Assembly (NCBI GenBank): GCA_037893225.1
Contig: JAZGUH010000326.1
Location: forward strand, 558,001 to 622,000
Length of the DNA stretch: 64,000 bases
Origin: Hippasteria phrygiana
Lineage: Eukaryota > Echinodermata > Asteroidea > Valvatida > Goniasteridae
Reading direction: 5' to 3'
Shown here: positions 28,101-43,580 of the stretch, piece after piece
Layout of the letters: every line of letters starts with the position of its first letter
Numbering within the stretch: the stretch's first letter is position 1
Notes under the pieces: generated by a model
Database searches by the model: none
Seen by the model: only the letters and a program-made list of their open reading frames with translations
What the model was told of the DNA's origin: nothing
Program-made: the position numbers and the translations under genes

Positions 28101-29440
28101 AGGGAATTTGACATGCATGGAGCAATAAATAGACGGTAACATGTACACAGATGTTGGCCGGAAAGAAAATAAACATTGCGAGGTTTGAATTTTCTCCACA
28201 AGTGTTAACTCTAAGAAGCCGCCGATAATTGCAACATGTAGCGCCAGATCTAAGCTATCCATACATGTCAAAATTACTGAATTTGGTTGATATTTCATGC
28301 AATTATGAATGATTAAAGCAAGTCCATACCCCAGGGAATTTGACATGCATGGAGCAATAAATAGACGGTAACATGTACACAGATGTTGGCCGGAAAGAAA
28401 ATAAACATTGCGAGGTTTGAATTTTCTCCACAAGTTTTAACTCTAAGAAGCCGCCGATAATTGCAACATGTAGCGCCAGATCTAAGCTATCCATACATGT
28501 CAAAATTACTGAATTTGGTTGATATTTCATGCAATTATGAATGAGTAAAGCAAGTCCATACCCCAGGGAATTTGACAGGCATGGAGCAATAAATAAAAGG
28601 TAATCTGCCGGGAAGAAAATAAACATTGCGAGGTTTGAATTTTCTCCACAAGTGTTAACTCTAAGAAGCCGCCGATAATTGCAACATGTAGCGCCAGATC
28701 TAAGCTATCCATACATGTCAAAATTACTGAATTTGGTTGATATTTCATACAATTATGAATGAGTAAAGCAAGTCCATACCCCAGGGAATTTGACAGGCAT
28801 GGAGCAATAAATAAAAGGTAATCTGCACACAGATGGTGGCCGGGAAGAAAATAAACATTGCGAGGTTTGAATTTTCTCCACAAGTGTTAACTCTAAGAAG
28901 CCGCCGATAATTGCAACATGTAGCGCCAGATCTAAGCTATCCATACATGTCAAAATTACTGAATTTGGTTGATATTTCATGCAATTATGAATGAGTAAAG
29001 CAAGTCCATACCCCAGGGAATTTGACATGCATGGAGCAATAAATAGACGGTAACATGTACACAGATGTTGGCCGGAAAGAAAATAAACATTGCAAGGTTT
29101 GAATTTTCTCCACAAGTTTTAACTCTAAGAAGCCGCCGATAATTGCAACATGTAGCGCCAGATCTAAGCTATCCATACATGTCAAAATTACTGATTTTGG
29201 TTGATATTTCATGCAATTATGAATGAGTAAAGCAAGTCCATACCCCAGGGAATTTGACATGCATGGAGCAATAAATAAAAGGTAATCTGCACACAGATGG
29301 TGGCCGGGAAGAAAATAAACATTGCGAGGTTTGAATTTTCTCCACAAGTGTTAACTCTAAGAAGCCGCCGATAATTGCAACATGTAGCGCCAGATCTAAG
29401 CTATCCATACATGTCAAAATTACTGAATTTGGTTGATATT
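25111..29440. repeat. Downstream copy of the 8197-bp-offset satellite block
   Basis: This partner of the 16914-21243 block has a few private substitutions, such as ccccagagaattt near 27420 and ggtcgatattt near 27590, which show limited divergence since duplication. Confidence 0.7.
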
Positions 29441-32400
29441 TCATGCAATTATGAATGAGTAAAGCAAGTCAATACCCCACGGAATTTGACAGGCATGGAG
29501 CAATAAATAAAAGGTAATCTGCCGGGAAGAAAATAAACATTGCGAGGTTTGAATTTTCTCCACAAGTGTTAACTCTAAGAAGCCGCCGATAATTGCAACA
29601 TGTAGCGCCAGATCTAAGCTATCCATACATGTCAAAATTACTGAATTTAGTTGATATTTCATGCAATTATGAATGAGTAAAGCAAGTCCATACCCCAGGG
29701 AATTTGACAGGCATGGAGCAATAAATAAAAGGTAATCTGCACACAGATGGTGGCCGGGAAGAAAATAAACATTGCGAGGTTTGAATTTTCTCCACAAGTG
29801 TTAACTCTAAGAAGCCGCCGATAATTGCAACATGTAGCGCCAGATCTAAGCTATCCATACATGTCAAAATTACTGAATTTGGTTGATATTTCATGCAATT
29901 ATGAATGAGTAAAGCAAGTCCATACCCCAGGGAATTTGACATGCATGGAGCAATAAATAGACGGTAACATGTACACAGATGTTGGCCGGAAAGAAAATAA
30001 ACATTGCGAGGTTTGAATTTTCTCCACAAGTGTTAACTCTAAGAAGCCGCCGATAATTGCAACATGTAGCGCCAGATCTAAGCTATCCATACATGTCAAA
30101 ATTACTGAATTTGGTTGATATTTCATGCAATTATGAATGAGTAAAGCAAGTCCATACCCCAGGGAATTTGACAAGCATGGAGCAATAAATAGACGGTAAC
30201 ATGTACACAGATGTTGGCCGGAAAGAAAATAAACATTGCGAGGTTTGAATTTTCTCCACAAGTGTTAACTCTAAGAAGCCGCCGATAATTGCAACATGTA
30301 GCGCCAGATCTAAGCTATCCATACATGTCAAAATTACTGAATTTGGTTGATATTTCATGCAATTATGAATGAGTAAAGCAAGTCCATACCCCAGGGAATT
30401 TGACAGGCATGGAGCAATAAATAAAAGGTAATCTTCCGGGAAGAAAATAAACATTGCGAGGTTTGAATTTTCTCCACAAGTGTTAACTCTAAGAAGCCGC
30501 CGATAATTGCAACATGTAGCGCCAGATCTAAGCTATCCATACATGTCAAAATTACTGAATTTGGTTGATATTTCATGCAATTATGAATGAGTAAAGCAAG
30601 TCCATACCCCAGGGAATTTGACAGGCATGGAGCAATAAATAAAAGGTAATCTGCCGGGAAGAAAATAAACATTGCGAGGTTTGAATTTTCTCCACAAGTG
30701 TTAACTCTAAGAAGCCGCCGATAATTGCAACATGTAGCGCCAGATCTAAGCTATCCATACATGTCAAAATTACTGAATTTAGTTGATATTTCATGCAATT
30801 ATGAATGAGTAAAGCAAGTCCATACCCCAGGGAATTTGACAGGCATGGAGCAATAAATAAAAGGTAATCTGCACACAGATGGTGGCCGGGAAGAAAATAA
30901 ACATTGCGAGGTTTGAATTTTCTCCACAAGTGTTAACTCTAAGAAGCCGCCGATAATTGCAACATGTAGCGCCAGATCTAAGCTATCCATACATGTCAAA
31001 ATTACTGAATTTGGTTGATATTTCATGCAATTATGAATGAGTAAAGCAAGTCCATACCCCAGGGAATTTGACATGCATGGAGCAATAAATAGACGGTAAC
31101 ATGTACACAGATGTTGGCCGGAAAGAAAATAAACATTGCGAGGTTTGAATTTTCTCCACAAGTGTTAACTCTAAGAAGCCGCCGATAATTGCAACATGTA
31201 GCGCCAGATCTAAGCTATCCATACATGTCAAAATTACTGAATTTGGTTGATATTTCATGCAATTATGAATGAGTAAAGCAAGTCCATACCCCAGGGAATT
31301 TGACAAGCATGGAGCAATAAATAGACGGTAACATGTACACAGATGTTGGCCGGAAAGAAAATAAACATTGCGAGGTTTGAATTTTCTCCACAAGTTTTAA
31401 CTCTAAGAAGCCGCCGATAATTGCAACATGTAGCGCCAGATCTAAGCTATCCATACATGTCAAAATTACTGATTTTGGTTGATATTTCATGCAATTATGA
31501 ATGCGTAAAGCAAGTCCATACCCCAGGGAATTTGACATGCATGGAGCAATAAATAAAAGGTAAACTGCACACAGATGGTGGCCGGGAAGAAAATAAACAT
31601 TGCGAGGTTTGAATTTTCTCCACAAGTGTTAACTCTAAGAAGCCGCCGATAATTGCAACATGTAGCGCCAGATCTAAGCTATCCATACATGTCAAAATTA
31701 CTGAATTTGGTTGATATTTCATGCAATTATGAATGAGTAAAGCAAGTCAATACCCCACGGAATTTGACAGGCATGGAGCAATAAATAAAAGGTAATCTGC
31801 CGGGAAGAAAATAAACATTGCGAGGTTTGAATTTTCTCCACAAGTGTTAACTCTAAGAAGCCGCCGATAATTGCAACATGTAGCGCCAGATCTAAGCTAT
31901 CCATACATGTCAAAATTACTGAATTTAGTTGATATTTCATGCAATTATGAATGAGTAAAGCAAGTCCATACCCCAGGGAATTTGACAGGCATGGAGCAAT
32001 AAATAAAAGGTAATCTGCACACAGATGGTGGCCGGGAAGAAAATAAACATTGCGAGGTTTGAATTTTCTCCACAAGTGTTAACTCTAAGAAGCCGCCGAT
32101 AATTGCAACATGTAGCGCCAGATCTAAGCTATCCATACATGTCAAAATTACTGAATTTGGTTGATATTTCATGCAATTATGAATGAGTAAAGCAAGTCCA
32201 TACCCCAGGGAATTTGACATGCATGGAGCAATAAATAGACGGTAACATGTACACAGATGTTGGCCGGAAAGAAAATAAACATTGCGAGGTTTGAATTTTC
32301 TCCACAAGTGTTAACTCTAAGAAGCCGCCGATAATTGCAACATGTAGCGCCAGATCTAAGCTATCCATACATGTCAAAATTACTGAATTTGGTTGATATT

Positions 32401-33900
32401 TCATGCAATTATGAATGAGTAAAGCAAGTCCATACCCCAGGGAATTTGACAAGCATGGAGCAATAAATAGACGGTAACATGTACACAGATGTTGGCCGGA
32501 AAGAAAATAAACATTGCGAGGTTTGAATTTTCTCCACAAGTGTTAACTCTAAGAAGCCGCCGATAATTGCAACATGTAGCGCCAGATCTAAGCTATCCAT
32601 ACATGTCAAAATTACTGAATTTGGTTGATATTTCATGCAATTATGAATGAGTAAAGCAAGTCCATACCCCAGGGAATTTGACAGGCATGGAGCAATAAAT
32701 AAAAGGTAATCTTCCGGGAAGAAAATAAACATTGCGAGGTTTGAATTTTCTCCACAAGTGTTAACTCTAAGAAGCCGCCGATAATTGCAACATGTAGCGC
32801 CAGATCTAAGCTATCCATACATGTCAAAATTACTGAATTTGGTTGATATTTCATGCAATTATGAATGAGTAAAGCAAGTCCATACCCCAGGGAATTTGAC
32901 AGGCATGGAGCAATAAATAAAAGGTAATCTGCCGGGAAGAAAATAAACATTGCGAGGTTTGAATTTTCTCCACAAGTGTTAACTCTAAGAAGCCGCCGAT
33001 AATTGCAACATGTAGCGCCAGATCTAAGCTATCCATACATGTCAAAATTACTGAATTTAGTTGATATTTCATGCAATTATGAATGAGTAAAGCAAGTCCA
33101 TACCCCAGGGAATTTGACAGGCATGGAGCAATAAATAAAAGGTAATCTGCACACAGATGGTGGCCGGGAAGAAAATAAACATTGCGAGGTTTGAATTTTC
33201 TCCACAAGTGTTAACTCTAAGAAGCCGCCGATAATTGCAACATGTAGCGCCAGATCTAAGCTATCCATACATGTCAAAATTACTGAATTTGGTTGATATT
33301 TCATGCAATTATGAATGAGTAAAGCAAGTCCATACCCCAGGGAATTTGACATGCATGGAGCAATAAATAGACGGTAACATGTACACAGATGTTGGCCGGA
33401 AAGAAAATAAACATTGCGAGGTTTGAATTTTCTCCACAAGTGTTAACTCTAAGAAGCCGCCGATAATTGCAACATGTAGCGCCAGATCTAAGCTATCCAT
33501 ACATGTCAAAATTACTGAATTTGGTTGATATTTCATGCAATTATGAATGAGTAAAGCAAGTCCATACCCCAGGGAATTTGACAAGCATGGAGCAATAAAT
33601 AGACGGTAACATGTACACAGATGTTGGCCGGAAAGAAAATAAACATTGCGAGGTTTGAATTTTCTCCACAAGTTTTAACTCTAAGAAGCCGCCGATAATT
33701 GCAACATGTAGCGCCAGATCTAAGCTATCCATACATGTCAAAATTACTGATTTTGGTTGATATTTCATGCAATTATGAATGCGTAAAGCAAGTCCATACC
33801 CCAGGGAATTTGACATGCATGGAGCAATAAATAAAAGGTAATCTGCACACAGATGGTGGCCGGGAAGAAAATAAACATTGCGAGGTTTGAATTTTCTCCA
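29441..33900. repeat. Two tandem copies of a 2278-bp (10-monomer) higher-order repeat
   Basis: Units from 29441 to about 31718 are repeated from 31719 to about 33900 at a 2278-bp shift (7 long plus 3 short monomers). The copies include the short aatcttccggg unit and the tttagttgat variant at matching places. The same 2278-bp spacing also appears between about 2958-4700 and 5236-6980, so the 10-mer is a recurrent organisational unit of the array. Confidence 0.75.
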
Positions 33901-36900
33901 CAAGTGTTAACTCTAAGAAGCCGCCGATAATTGCAACATGTAGCGCCAGATCTAAGCTATCCATACATGTCAAAATTACTGAATTTGGTTGATATTTCAT
34001 GCAATTATGAATGAGTAAAGCAAGTCCATACCCCAGGGAATTTGACATGCATGGAGCAATAAATAGACGGTAACATGTACACAGATGTTGGCCGGAAAGA
34101 AAATAAACATTGCAAGGTTTGAATTTTCTCCACAAGTGTTAACTCTAAGAAGCCGCCGATAATTGCAACATGTAGCGCCAGATCTAAGCTATCCATACAT
34201 GTCAAAATTACTGAATTTGGTTGATATTTCATGCAATTATGAATGAGTAAAGCAAGTCCATACCCCAGGGAATTTGACATGCATGGAGCAATAAATAGAC
34301 GGTAACATGTACACAGATGTTGGCCGGAAAGAAAATAAACATTGCGAGGTTTGAATTTTCTCCACAAGTTTTAACTCTAAGAAGCCGCCGATAATTGCAA
34401 CATGTAGCGCCAGATCTAAGCTATCCATACATGTCAAAATTACTGATTTTGGTTGATATTTCATGCAATTATGAATGAGTAAAGCAAGTCCATACCCCAG
34501 GGAATTTGACATGCATGGAGCAATAAATAAAAGGTAATCTGCACACAGATGGTGGCCGGGAAGAAAATAAACATTGCGAGGTTTGAATTTTCTCCACAAG
34601 TGTTAACTCTAAGAAGCCGCCGATAATTGCAACATGTAGCGCCAGATCTAAGCTATCCATACATGTCAAAATTACTGAATTTGGTTGATATTTCATGCAA
34701 TTATGAATGAGTAAAGCAAGTCAATACCCCACGGAATTTGACAGGCATGGAGCAATAAATAAAAGGTAATCTGCCGGGAAGAAAATAAACATTGCGAGGT
34801 TTGAATTTTCTCCACAAGTGTTAACTCTAAGAAGCCGCCGATAATTGCAACATGTAGCGCCAGATCTAAGCTATCCATACATGTCAAAATTACTGAATTT
34901 GGTTGATATTTCATGCAATTATGAATGAGTAAAGCAAGTCCATACCCCAGGGAATTTGACAGGCATGGAGCAATAAATAAAAGGTAATCTGCACACAGAT
35001 GGTGGCCGGGAAGAAAATAAACATTGCGAGGTTTGAATTTTCTCCACAAGTGTTAACTCTAAGAAGCCGCCGATAATTGCAACATGTAGCGCCAGATCTA
35101 AGCTATCTATACATGTCAAAATTACTGAATTTGGTTGATATTTCATGCAATTATGAATGAGTAAAGCAAGTCCATACCCCAGGGAATTTGACATTCATGG
35201 AGCAATAAATAGACGGTAACATGTACACAGATGTTGGCCGGAAAGAAAATAAACATTGCGAGGTTTGAATTTTCTCCACAAGTTTTAACTCTAAGAAGCC
35301 GCCGATAATTGCAACATGTAGCGCCAGATCTAAGCTATCCATACATGTCAAAATTACTGATTTTGGTTGATATTTCATGCAATTATGAATGAGTAAAGCA
35401 AGTCCATACCCCAGGGAATTTGACATGCATGGAGCAATAAATAAAAGGTAATCTGCACACAGATGGTGGCCGGGAAGAAAATAAACATTGCGAGGTTTGA
35501 ATTTTCTCCACAAGTGTTAACTCTAAGAAGCCGCCGATAATTGCAACATGTAGCGCCAGATCTAAGCTATCCATACATGTCAAAATTACTGAATTTGGTT
35601 GATATTTCATGCAATTATGAATGAGTAAAGCAAGTCAATACCCCACGGAATTTGACAGGCATGGAGCAATAAATAAAAGGTAATCTTCCGGGAAGAAAAT
35701 AAACATTGCGAGGTTTGAATTTTCTCCACAAGTGTTAACTCTAAGAAGCCGCCGATAATTGCAACATGTAGCGCCAGATCTAAGCTATCCATACATGTCA
35801 AAATTACTGAATTTGGTTGATATTTCATGCAATTATGAATGAGTAAAGCAAGTCCATACCCCAGGGAATTTGACAGGCATGGAGCAATAAATAAAAGGTA
35901 ATCTGCCGGGAAGAAAATAAACATTGCGAGGTTTGAATTTTCTCCACAAGTTTTAACTCTAAGAAGCCGCCGATAATTGCAACATGTAGCGCCAGATCTA
36001 AGCTATCCATACATGTCAAAATTACTGAATTTGGTTGATATTTCATGCAATTATGAATGAGTAAAGCAAGTCCATACCCCAGGGAATTTGACAGGCATGG
36101 AGCAATAAATAAAAGGTAATCTGCACACAGATGGTGGCCGGGAAGAAAATAAACATTGCGAGGTTTGAATTTTCTCCACAAGTGTTAACTCTAAGAAGCC
36201 GCCGATAATTGCAACATGTAGCGCCAGATCTAAGCTATCCATACATGTCAAAATTACTGAATTTGGTTGATATTTCATGCAATTATGAATGAGTAAAGCA
36301 AGTCCATACCCCAGGGAATTTGACATGCATGGAGCAATAAATAGACGGTAACATGTACACAGATGTTGGCCGGAAAGAAAATAAACATTGCGAGGTTTGA
36401 ATTTTCTCCACAAGTGTTAACTCTAAGAAGCCGCCGATAATTGCAACATGTAGCGCCAGATCTAAGCTATCCATACATGTCAAAATTACTGAATTTGGTT
36501 GATATTTCATGCAATTATGAATGAGTAAAGCAAGTCCATACCCCAGGGAATTTGACAAGCATGGAGCAATAAATAGACGGTAACATGTACACAGATGTTG
36601 GCCGGAAAGAAAATAAACATTGCGAGGTTTGAATTTTCTCCACAAGTTTTAACTCTAAGAAGCCGCCGATAATTGCAACATGTAGCGCCAGATCTAAGCT
36701 ATCCATACATGTCAAAATTACTGATTTTGGTTGATATTTCATGCAATTATGAATGAGTAAAGCAAGTCCATACCCCAGGGAATTTGACATGCATGGAGCA
36801 ATAAATAAAAGGTAATCTGCACACAGATGGTGGCCGGGAAGAAAATAAACATTGCGAGGTTTGAATTTTCTCCACAAGTGTTAACTCTAAGAAGCCGCCG

Positions 36901-39900
36901 ATAATTGCAACATGTAGCGCCAGATCTAAGCTATCCATACATGTCAAAATTACTGAATTTGGTTGATATTTCATGCAATTATGAATGAGTAAAGCAAGTC
37001 AATACCCCACGGAATTTGACAGGCATGGAGCAATAAATAGAAGGTAACATGTACACAGATGTTGGCCGGAAAGAAAATAAACATTGCGAGGTTTGAATTT
37101 TCTCCACAAGTGTTAACTCTAAGAAGCCGCCGATAATTGCAACATGTAGCGCCAGATCTAAGCTATCCATACATGTCAAAATTACTGAATTTGGTTGATA
37201 TTTCATGCAATTATGAATGAGTAAAGCAAGTCCATACCCCAGGGAATTTGACAGGCATGGAGCAATAAATAAAAGGTAATCTGCCGGGAAGAAAATAAAC
37301 ATTGCGAGGTTTGAATTTTCTCCACAAGTGTTAACTCTAAGAAGCCGCCGATAATTGCAACCTGTAGCGCCAGATCTAAGCTATCCATACATGTCAAAAT
37401 TACTGAATTTGGTTGATATTTCATGCAATTATGAATGAGTAAAGCAAGTCCATACCCCAGGGAATTTGACAGGCATGGAGCAATAAATAAAAGGTAATCT
37501 GCCGGGAAGAAAATAAACATTGCGAGGTTTGAATTTTCTCCACAAGTGTTAACTCTAAGAAGCCGCCGATAATTGCAACATGTAGCGCCAGATCTAAGCT
37601 ATCCATACATGTCAAAATTACTGAATTTTGTTGATATTTCATGCAATTATGAATGAGTAAAGCAAGTCCATACCCCAGGGAATTTGACAGGCATGTAGCA
37701 ATAAATAAAAGGTAATCTGCACACAGATGGTGGCCGGGAAGAAAATAAACATTGCGAGGTTTGAATTTTCTCCACAAGTGTTAACTCTAAGAAGCCGCCG
37801 ATAATTGCAACATGTAGCGCCAGATCTAAGCTATCCATACATGTCAAAATTACTGAATTTGGTTGATATTTCATGCAATTATGAATGAGTAAAGCAAGTC
37901 CATACCCCAGGGAATTTGACATGCATGGAGCAATAAATAGACGGTAACATGTACACAGATGTTGGCCGGAAAGAAAATAAACATTGCGAGGTTTGAATTT
38001 TCTCCACAAGTGTTAACTCTAAGAAGCCGCCGATAATTGCAACATGTAGCGCCAGATCTAAGCTATCCATACATGTCAAAATTACTGAATTTGGTTGATA
38101 TTTCATGCAATTATGAATGAGTAAAGCAAGTCCATACCCCAGGGAATTTGACAGGCATGGAGCAATAAATAAAAGGTAATCTGCCGGGAAGAAAATAAAC
38201 ATTGCGAGGTTTGAATTTTCTCCACAAGTGTTAACTCTAAGAAGCCGCCGATAATTGCAACATGTAGCGCCAGATCTAAGCTATCCATACATGTCAAAAT
38301 TACTGAATTTGGTTGATATTTCATGCAATTATGAATGAGTAAAGCAAGTCCATACCCCAGGGAATTTGACAGGCATGGAGCAATAAATAAAAGGTAATCT
38401 GCACACAGATGGTGGCCGGGAAGAAAATAAACATTGCGAGGTTTGAATTTTCTCCACAAGTGTTAACTCTAAGAAGCCGCCGATAATTGCAACATGTAGC
38501 GCCAGATCTAAGCTATCCATACATGTCAAAATTACTGAATTTGGTTGATATTTCATGCAATTATGAATGAGTAAAGCAAGTCCATACCCCAGGGAATTTG
38601 ACATGCATGGAGCAATAAATAGACGGTAACATGTACACAGATGTTGGCCGGAAAGAAAATAAACATTGCGAGGTTTGAATTTTCTCCACAAGTGTTAACT
38701 CTAAGAAGCCGCCGATAATTGCAACATGTAGCGCCAGATCTAAGCTATCCATACATGTCAAAATTACTGAATTTGGTTGATATTTCATGCAATTATGAAT
38801 GCGTAAAGCAAGTCCATACCCCAGGGAATTTGACATGCATGGAGCAATAAATAAAAGGTAATCTGCACACAGATGGTGGCCGGGAAGAAAATAAACATTG
38901 CGAGGTTTGAATTTTCTCCACAAGTGTTAACTCTAAGAAGCCGCCGATAATTGCAACATGTAGCGCCAGATCTAAGCTATCCATACATGTCAAAATTACT
39001 GAATTTGGTTGATATTTCATGCAATTATGAATGAGTAAAGCAAGTCCATACCCCAGGGAATTTGACATGCATGGAGCAATAAATAGACGGTAACATGTAC
39101 ACAGATGTTGGCCGGAAAGAAAATAAACATTGCAAGGTTTGAATTTTCTCCACAAGTGTTAACTCTAAGAAGCCGCCGATAATTGCAACATGTAGCGCCA
39201 GATCTAAGCTATCCATACATGTCAAAATTACTGAATTTGGTTGATATTTCATGCAATTATGAATGAGTAAAGCAAGTCCATACCCCAGGGAATTTGACAT
39301 GCATGGAGCAATAAATAGACGGTAACATGTACACAGATGTTGGCCGGAAAGAAAATAAACATTGCGAGGTTTGAATTTTCTCCACAAGTTTTAACTCTAA
39401 GAAGCCGCCGATAATTGCAACATGTAGCGCCAGATCTAAGCTATCCATACATGTCAAAATTACTGATTTTGGTTGATATTTCATGCAATTATGAATGAGT
39501 AAAGCAAGTCCATACCCCAGGGAATTTGACATGCATGGAGCAATAAATAAAAGGTAATCTGCACACAGATGGTGGCCGGGAAGAAAATAAACATTGCGAG
39601 GTTTGAATTTTCTCCACAAGTGTTAACTCTAAGAAGCCGCCGATAATTGCAACATGTAGCGCCAGATCTAAGCTATCCATACATGTCAAAATTACTGAAT
39701 TTGGTTGATATTTCATGCAATTATGAATGAGTAAAGCAAGTCAATACCCCACGGAATTTGACAGGCATGGAGCAATAAATAAAAGGTAATCTGCCGGGAA
39801 GAAAATAAACATTGCGAGGTTTGAATTTTCTCCACAAGTGTTAACTCTAAGAAGCCGCCGATAATTGCAACATGTAGCGCCAGATCTAAGCTATCCATAC

Positions 39901-42900
39901 ATGTCAAAATTACTGAATTTGGTTGATATTTCATGCAATTATGAATGAGTAAAGCAAGTCCATACCCCAGGGAATTTGACAGGCATGGAGCAATAAATAA
40001 AAGGTAATCTGCACACAGATGGTGGCCGGGAAGAAAATAAACATTGCGAGGTTTGAATTTTCTCCACAAGTGTTAACTCTAAGAAGCCGCCGATAATTGC
40101 AACATGTAGCGCCAGATCTAAGCTATCTATACATGTCAAAATTACTGAATTTGGTTGATATTTCATGCAATTATGAATGAGTAAAGCAAGTCCATACCCC
40201 AGGGAATTTGACATTCATGGAGCAATAAATAGACGGTAACATGTACACAGATGTTGGCCGGAAAGAAAATAAACATTGCGAGGTTTGAATTTTCTCCACA
40301 AGTTTTAACTCTAAGAAGCCGCCGATAATTGCAACATGTAGCGCCAGATCTAAGCTATCCATACATGTCAAAATTACTGATTTTGGTTGATATTTCATGC
40401 AATTATGAATGAGTAAAGCAAGTCCATACCCCAGGGAATTTGACATGCATGGAGCAATAAATAAAAGGTAATCTGCACACAGATGGTGGCCGGGAAGAAA
40501 ATAAACATTGCGAGGTTTGAATTTTCTCCACAAGTGTTAACTCTAAGAAGCCGCCGATAATTGCAACATGTAGCGCCAGATCTAAGCTATCCATACATGT
40601 CAAAATTACTGAATTTGGTTGATATTTCATGCAATTATGAATGAGTAAAGCAAGTCAATACCCCACGGAATTTGACAGGCATGGAGCAATAAATAAAAGG
40701 TAATCTTCCGGGAAGAAAATAAACATTGCGAGGTTTGAATTTTCTCCACAAGTGTTAACTCTAAGAAGCCGCCGATAATTGCAACATGTAGCGCCAGATC
40801 TAAGCTATCCATACATGTCAAAATTACTGAATTTGGTTGATATTTCATGCAATTATGAATGAGTAAAGCAAGTCCATACCCCAGGGAATTTGACAAGGCA
40901 TGGAGCAATAAATAAAATTAATCTGCCGAAGAAAATAAACATTGCGAGTTTGAATTTTCTCCACAATTTTTAAAACTCTAAGAAGCGCCGATAATTGCAA
41001 CATGTAGCGCCAGATCTAATCTATCCATACATGTCAAAATTTACTGAATTTGTTTTGATATTTCCATGCAATTATGAATGAGTAAAGCATGTTCCAAACC
41101 CCAGGAATTTGACAGGACAAGGAGCAATAAATAAAAGGTAATCCCATGCCGGGAAGAAAATAAACATTGCGAGGTTTGACTTTCTCCACAAGTTTTAACT
41201 CTAAGAAGCGCCCGATAATTTGCAAACATGTAGGCAGCCCAGCGGATCTGAAGCTAATCCATACATGTCAAAATTACTGAATTTGGTTGATATTTCATGC
41301 AATTATGAATGAGTAAAGCAAGTCCATACCCCAGGGAATTTGACATGCATGGAGCAATAAATAGACGGTAACATGTACACAGATGTTGGCCGGAAAGAAA
41401 ATAAACATTGCGAGGTTTGAATTTTCTCCACAAGTGTTAACTCTAAGAAGCCGCCGATAATTGCAACATGTAGCGCCAGATCTAAGCTATCCATACATGT
41501 CAAAATTACTGAATTTGGTTGATATTTCATGCAATTATGAATGAGTAAAGCAAGTCCATACCCCAGGGAATTTGACAAGCATGGAGCAATAAATAGACGG
41601 TAACATGTACACAGATGTTGGCCGGAAAGAAAATAAACATTGCGAGGTTTGAATTTTCTCCACAAGTTTTAACTCTAAGAAGCCGCCGATAATTGCAACA
41701 TGTAGCGCCAGATCTAAGCTATCCATACATGTCAAAATTACTGATTTTGGTTGATATTTCATGCAATTATGAATGAGTAAAGCAAGTCCATACCCCAGGG
41801 AATTTGACATGCATGGAGCAATAAATAAAAGGTAATCTGCACACAGATGGTGGCCGGGAAGAAAATAAACATTGCGAGGTTTGAATTTTCTCCACAAGTG
41901 TTAACTCTAAGAAGCCGCCGATAATTGCAACATGTAGCGCCAGATCTAAGCTATCCATACATGTCAAAATTACTGAATTTGGTTGATATTTCATGCAATT
42001 ATGAATGAGTAAAGCAAGTCAATACCCCACGGAATTTGACAGGCATGGAGCAATAAATAGAAGGTAACATGTACACAGATGTTGGCCGGAAAGAAAATAA
42101 ACATTGCGAGGTTTGAATTTTCTCCACAAGTGTTAACTCTAAGAAGCCGCCGATAATTGCAACATGTAGCGCCAGATCTAAGCTATCCATACATGTCAAA
42201 ATTACTGAATTTGGTTGATATTTCATGCAATTATGAATGAGTAAAGCAAGTCCATACCCCAGGGAATTTGACAGGCATGGAGCAATAAATAAAAGGTAAT
42301 CTGCCGGGAAGAAAATAAACATTGCGAGGTTTGAATTTTCTCCACAAGTGTTAACTCTAAGAAGCCGCCGATAATTGCAACCTGTAGCGCCAGATCTAAG
42401 CTATCCATACATGTCAAAATTACTGAATTTGGTTGATATTTCATGCAATTATGAATGAGTAAAGCAAGTCCATACCCCAGGGAATTTGACAGGCATGGAG
42501 CAATAAATAAAAGGTAATCTGCCGGGAAGAAAATAAACATTGCGAGGTTTGAATTTTCTCCACAAGTGTTAACTCTAAGAAGCCGCCGATAATTGCAACA
42601 TGTAGCGCCAGATCTAAGCTATCCATACATGTCAAAATTACTGAATTTTGTTGATATTTCATGCAATTATGAATGAGTAAAGCAAGTCCATACCCCAGGG
42701 AATTTGACAGGCATGTAGCAATAAATAAAAGGTAATCTGCACACAGATGGTGGCCGGGAAGAAAATAAACATTGCGAGGTTTGAATTTTCTCCACAAGTG
42801 TTAACTCTAAGAAGCCGCCGATAATTGCAACATGTAGCGCCAGATCTAAGCTATCCATACATGTCAAAATTACTGAATTTGGTTGATATTTCATGCAATT

Positions 42901-43580
42901 ATGAATGAGTAAAGCAAGTCCATACCCCAGGGAATTTGACATGCATGGAGCAATAAATAGACGGTAACATGTACACAGATGTTGGCCGGAAAGAAAATAA
43001 ACATTGCGAGGTTTGAATTTTCTCCACAAGTGTTAACTCTAAGAAGCCGCCGATAATTGCAACATGTAGCGCCAGATCTAAGCTATCCATACATGTCAAA
43101 ATTACTGAATTTGGTTGATATTTCATGCAATTATGAATGAGTAAAGCAAGTCCATACCCCAGGGAATTTGACAGGCATGGAGCAATAAATAAAAGGTAAT
43201 CTGCCGGGAAGAAAATAAACATTGCGAGGTTTGAATTTTCTCCACAAGTGTTAACTCTAAGAAGCCGCCGATAATTGCAACATGTAGCGCCAGATCTAAG
43301 CTATCCATACATGTCAAAATTACTGAATTTGGTTGATATTTCATGCAATTATGAATGAGTAAAGCAAGTCCATACCCCAGGGAATTTGACAGGCATGGAG
43401 CAATAAATAAAAGGTAATCTGCACACAGATGGTGGCCGGGAAGAAAATAAACATTGCGAGGTTTGAATTTTCTCCACAAGTGTTAACTCTAAGAAGCCGC
43501 CGATAATTGCAACATGTAGCGCCAGATCTAAGCTATCCATACATGTCAAAATTACTGAATTTGGTTGATATTTCATGCAA
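33773..43580. repeat. Two tandem copies of a 5020-bp (22-monomer) higher-order repeat
   Basis: Monomers from 33773 to about 38560 correspond one to one with those from 38793 to about 43580 at a constant 5020-bp shift. The length equals 16 long plus 6 short units. The rare variant gacattcatgg marks the homologous monomer at 35193 and 40213, and again at 49557 in the 9344-bp duplicate, so this 5020-bp block occurs three times between about 33.7 and 53 kb. Confidence 0.78.

Noticed and set aside
40895..41258. An ancient, decayed pair of monomers or a distinct satellite subfamily.
   Set aside because: The changes are mainly scattered single-base indels found in no other unit, with perfect neighbours and clean homologous copies, which fits sequencing error better.
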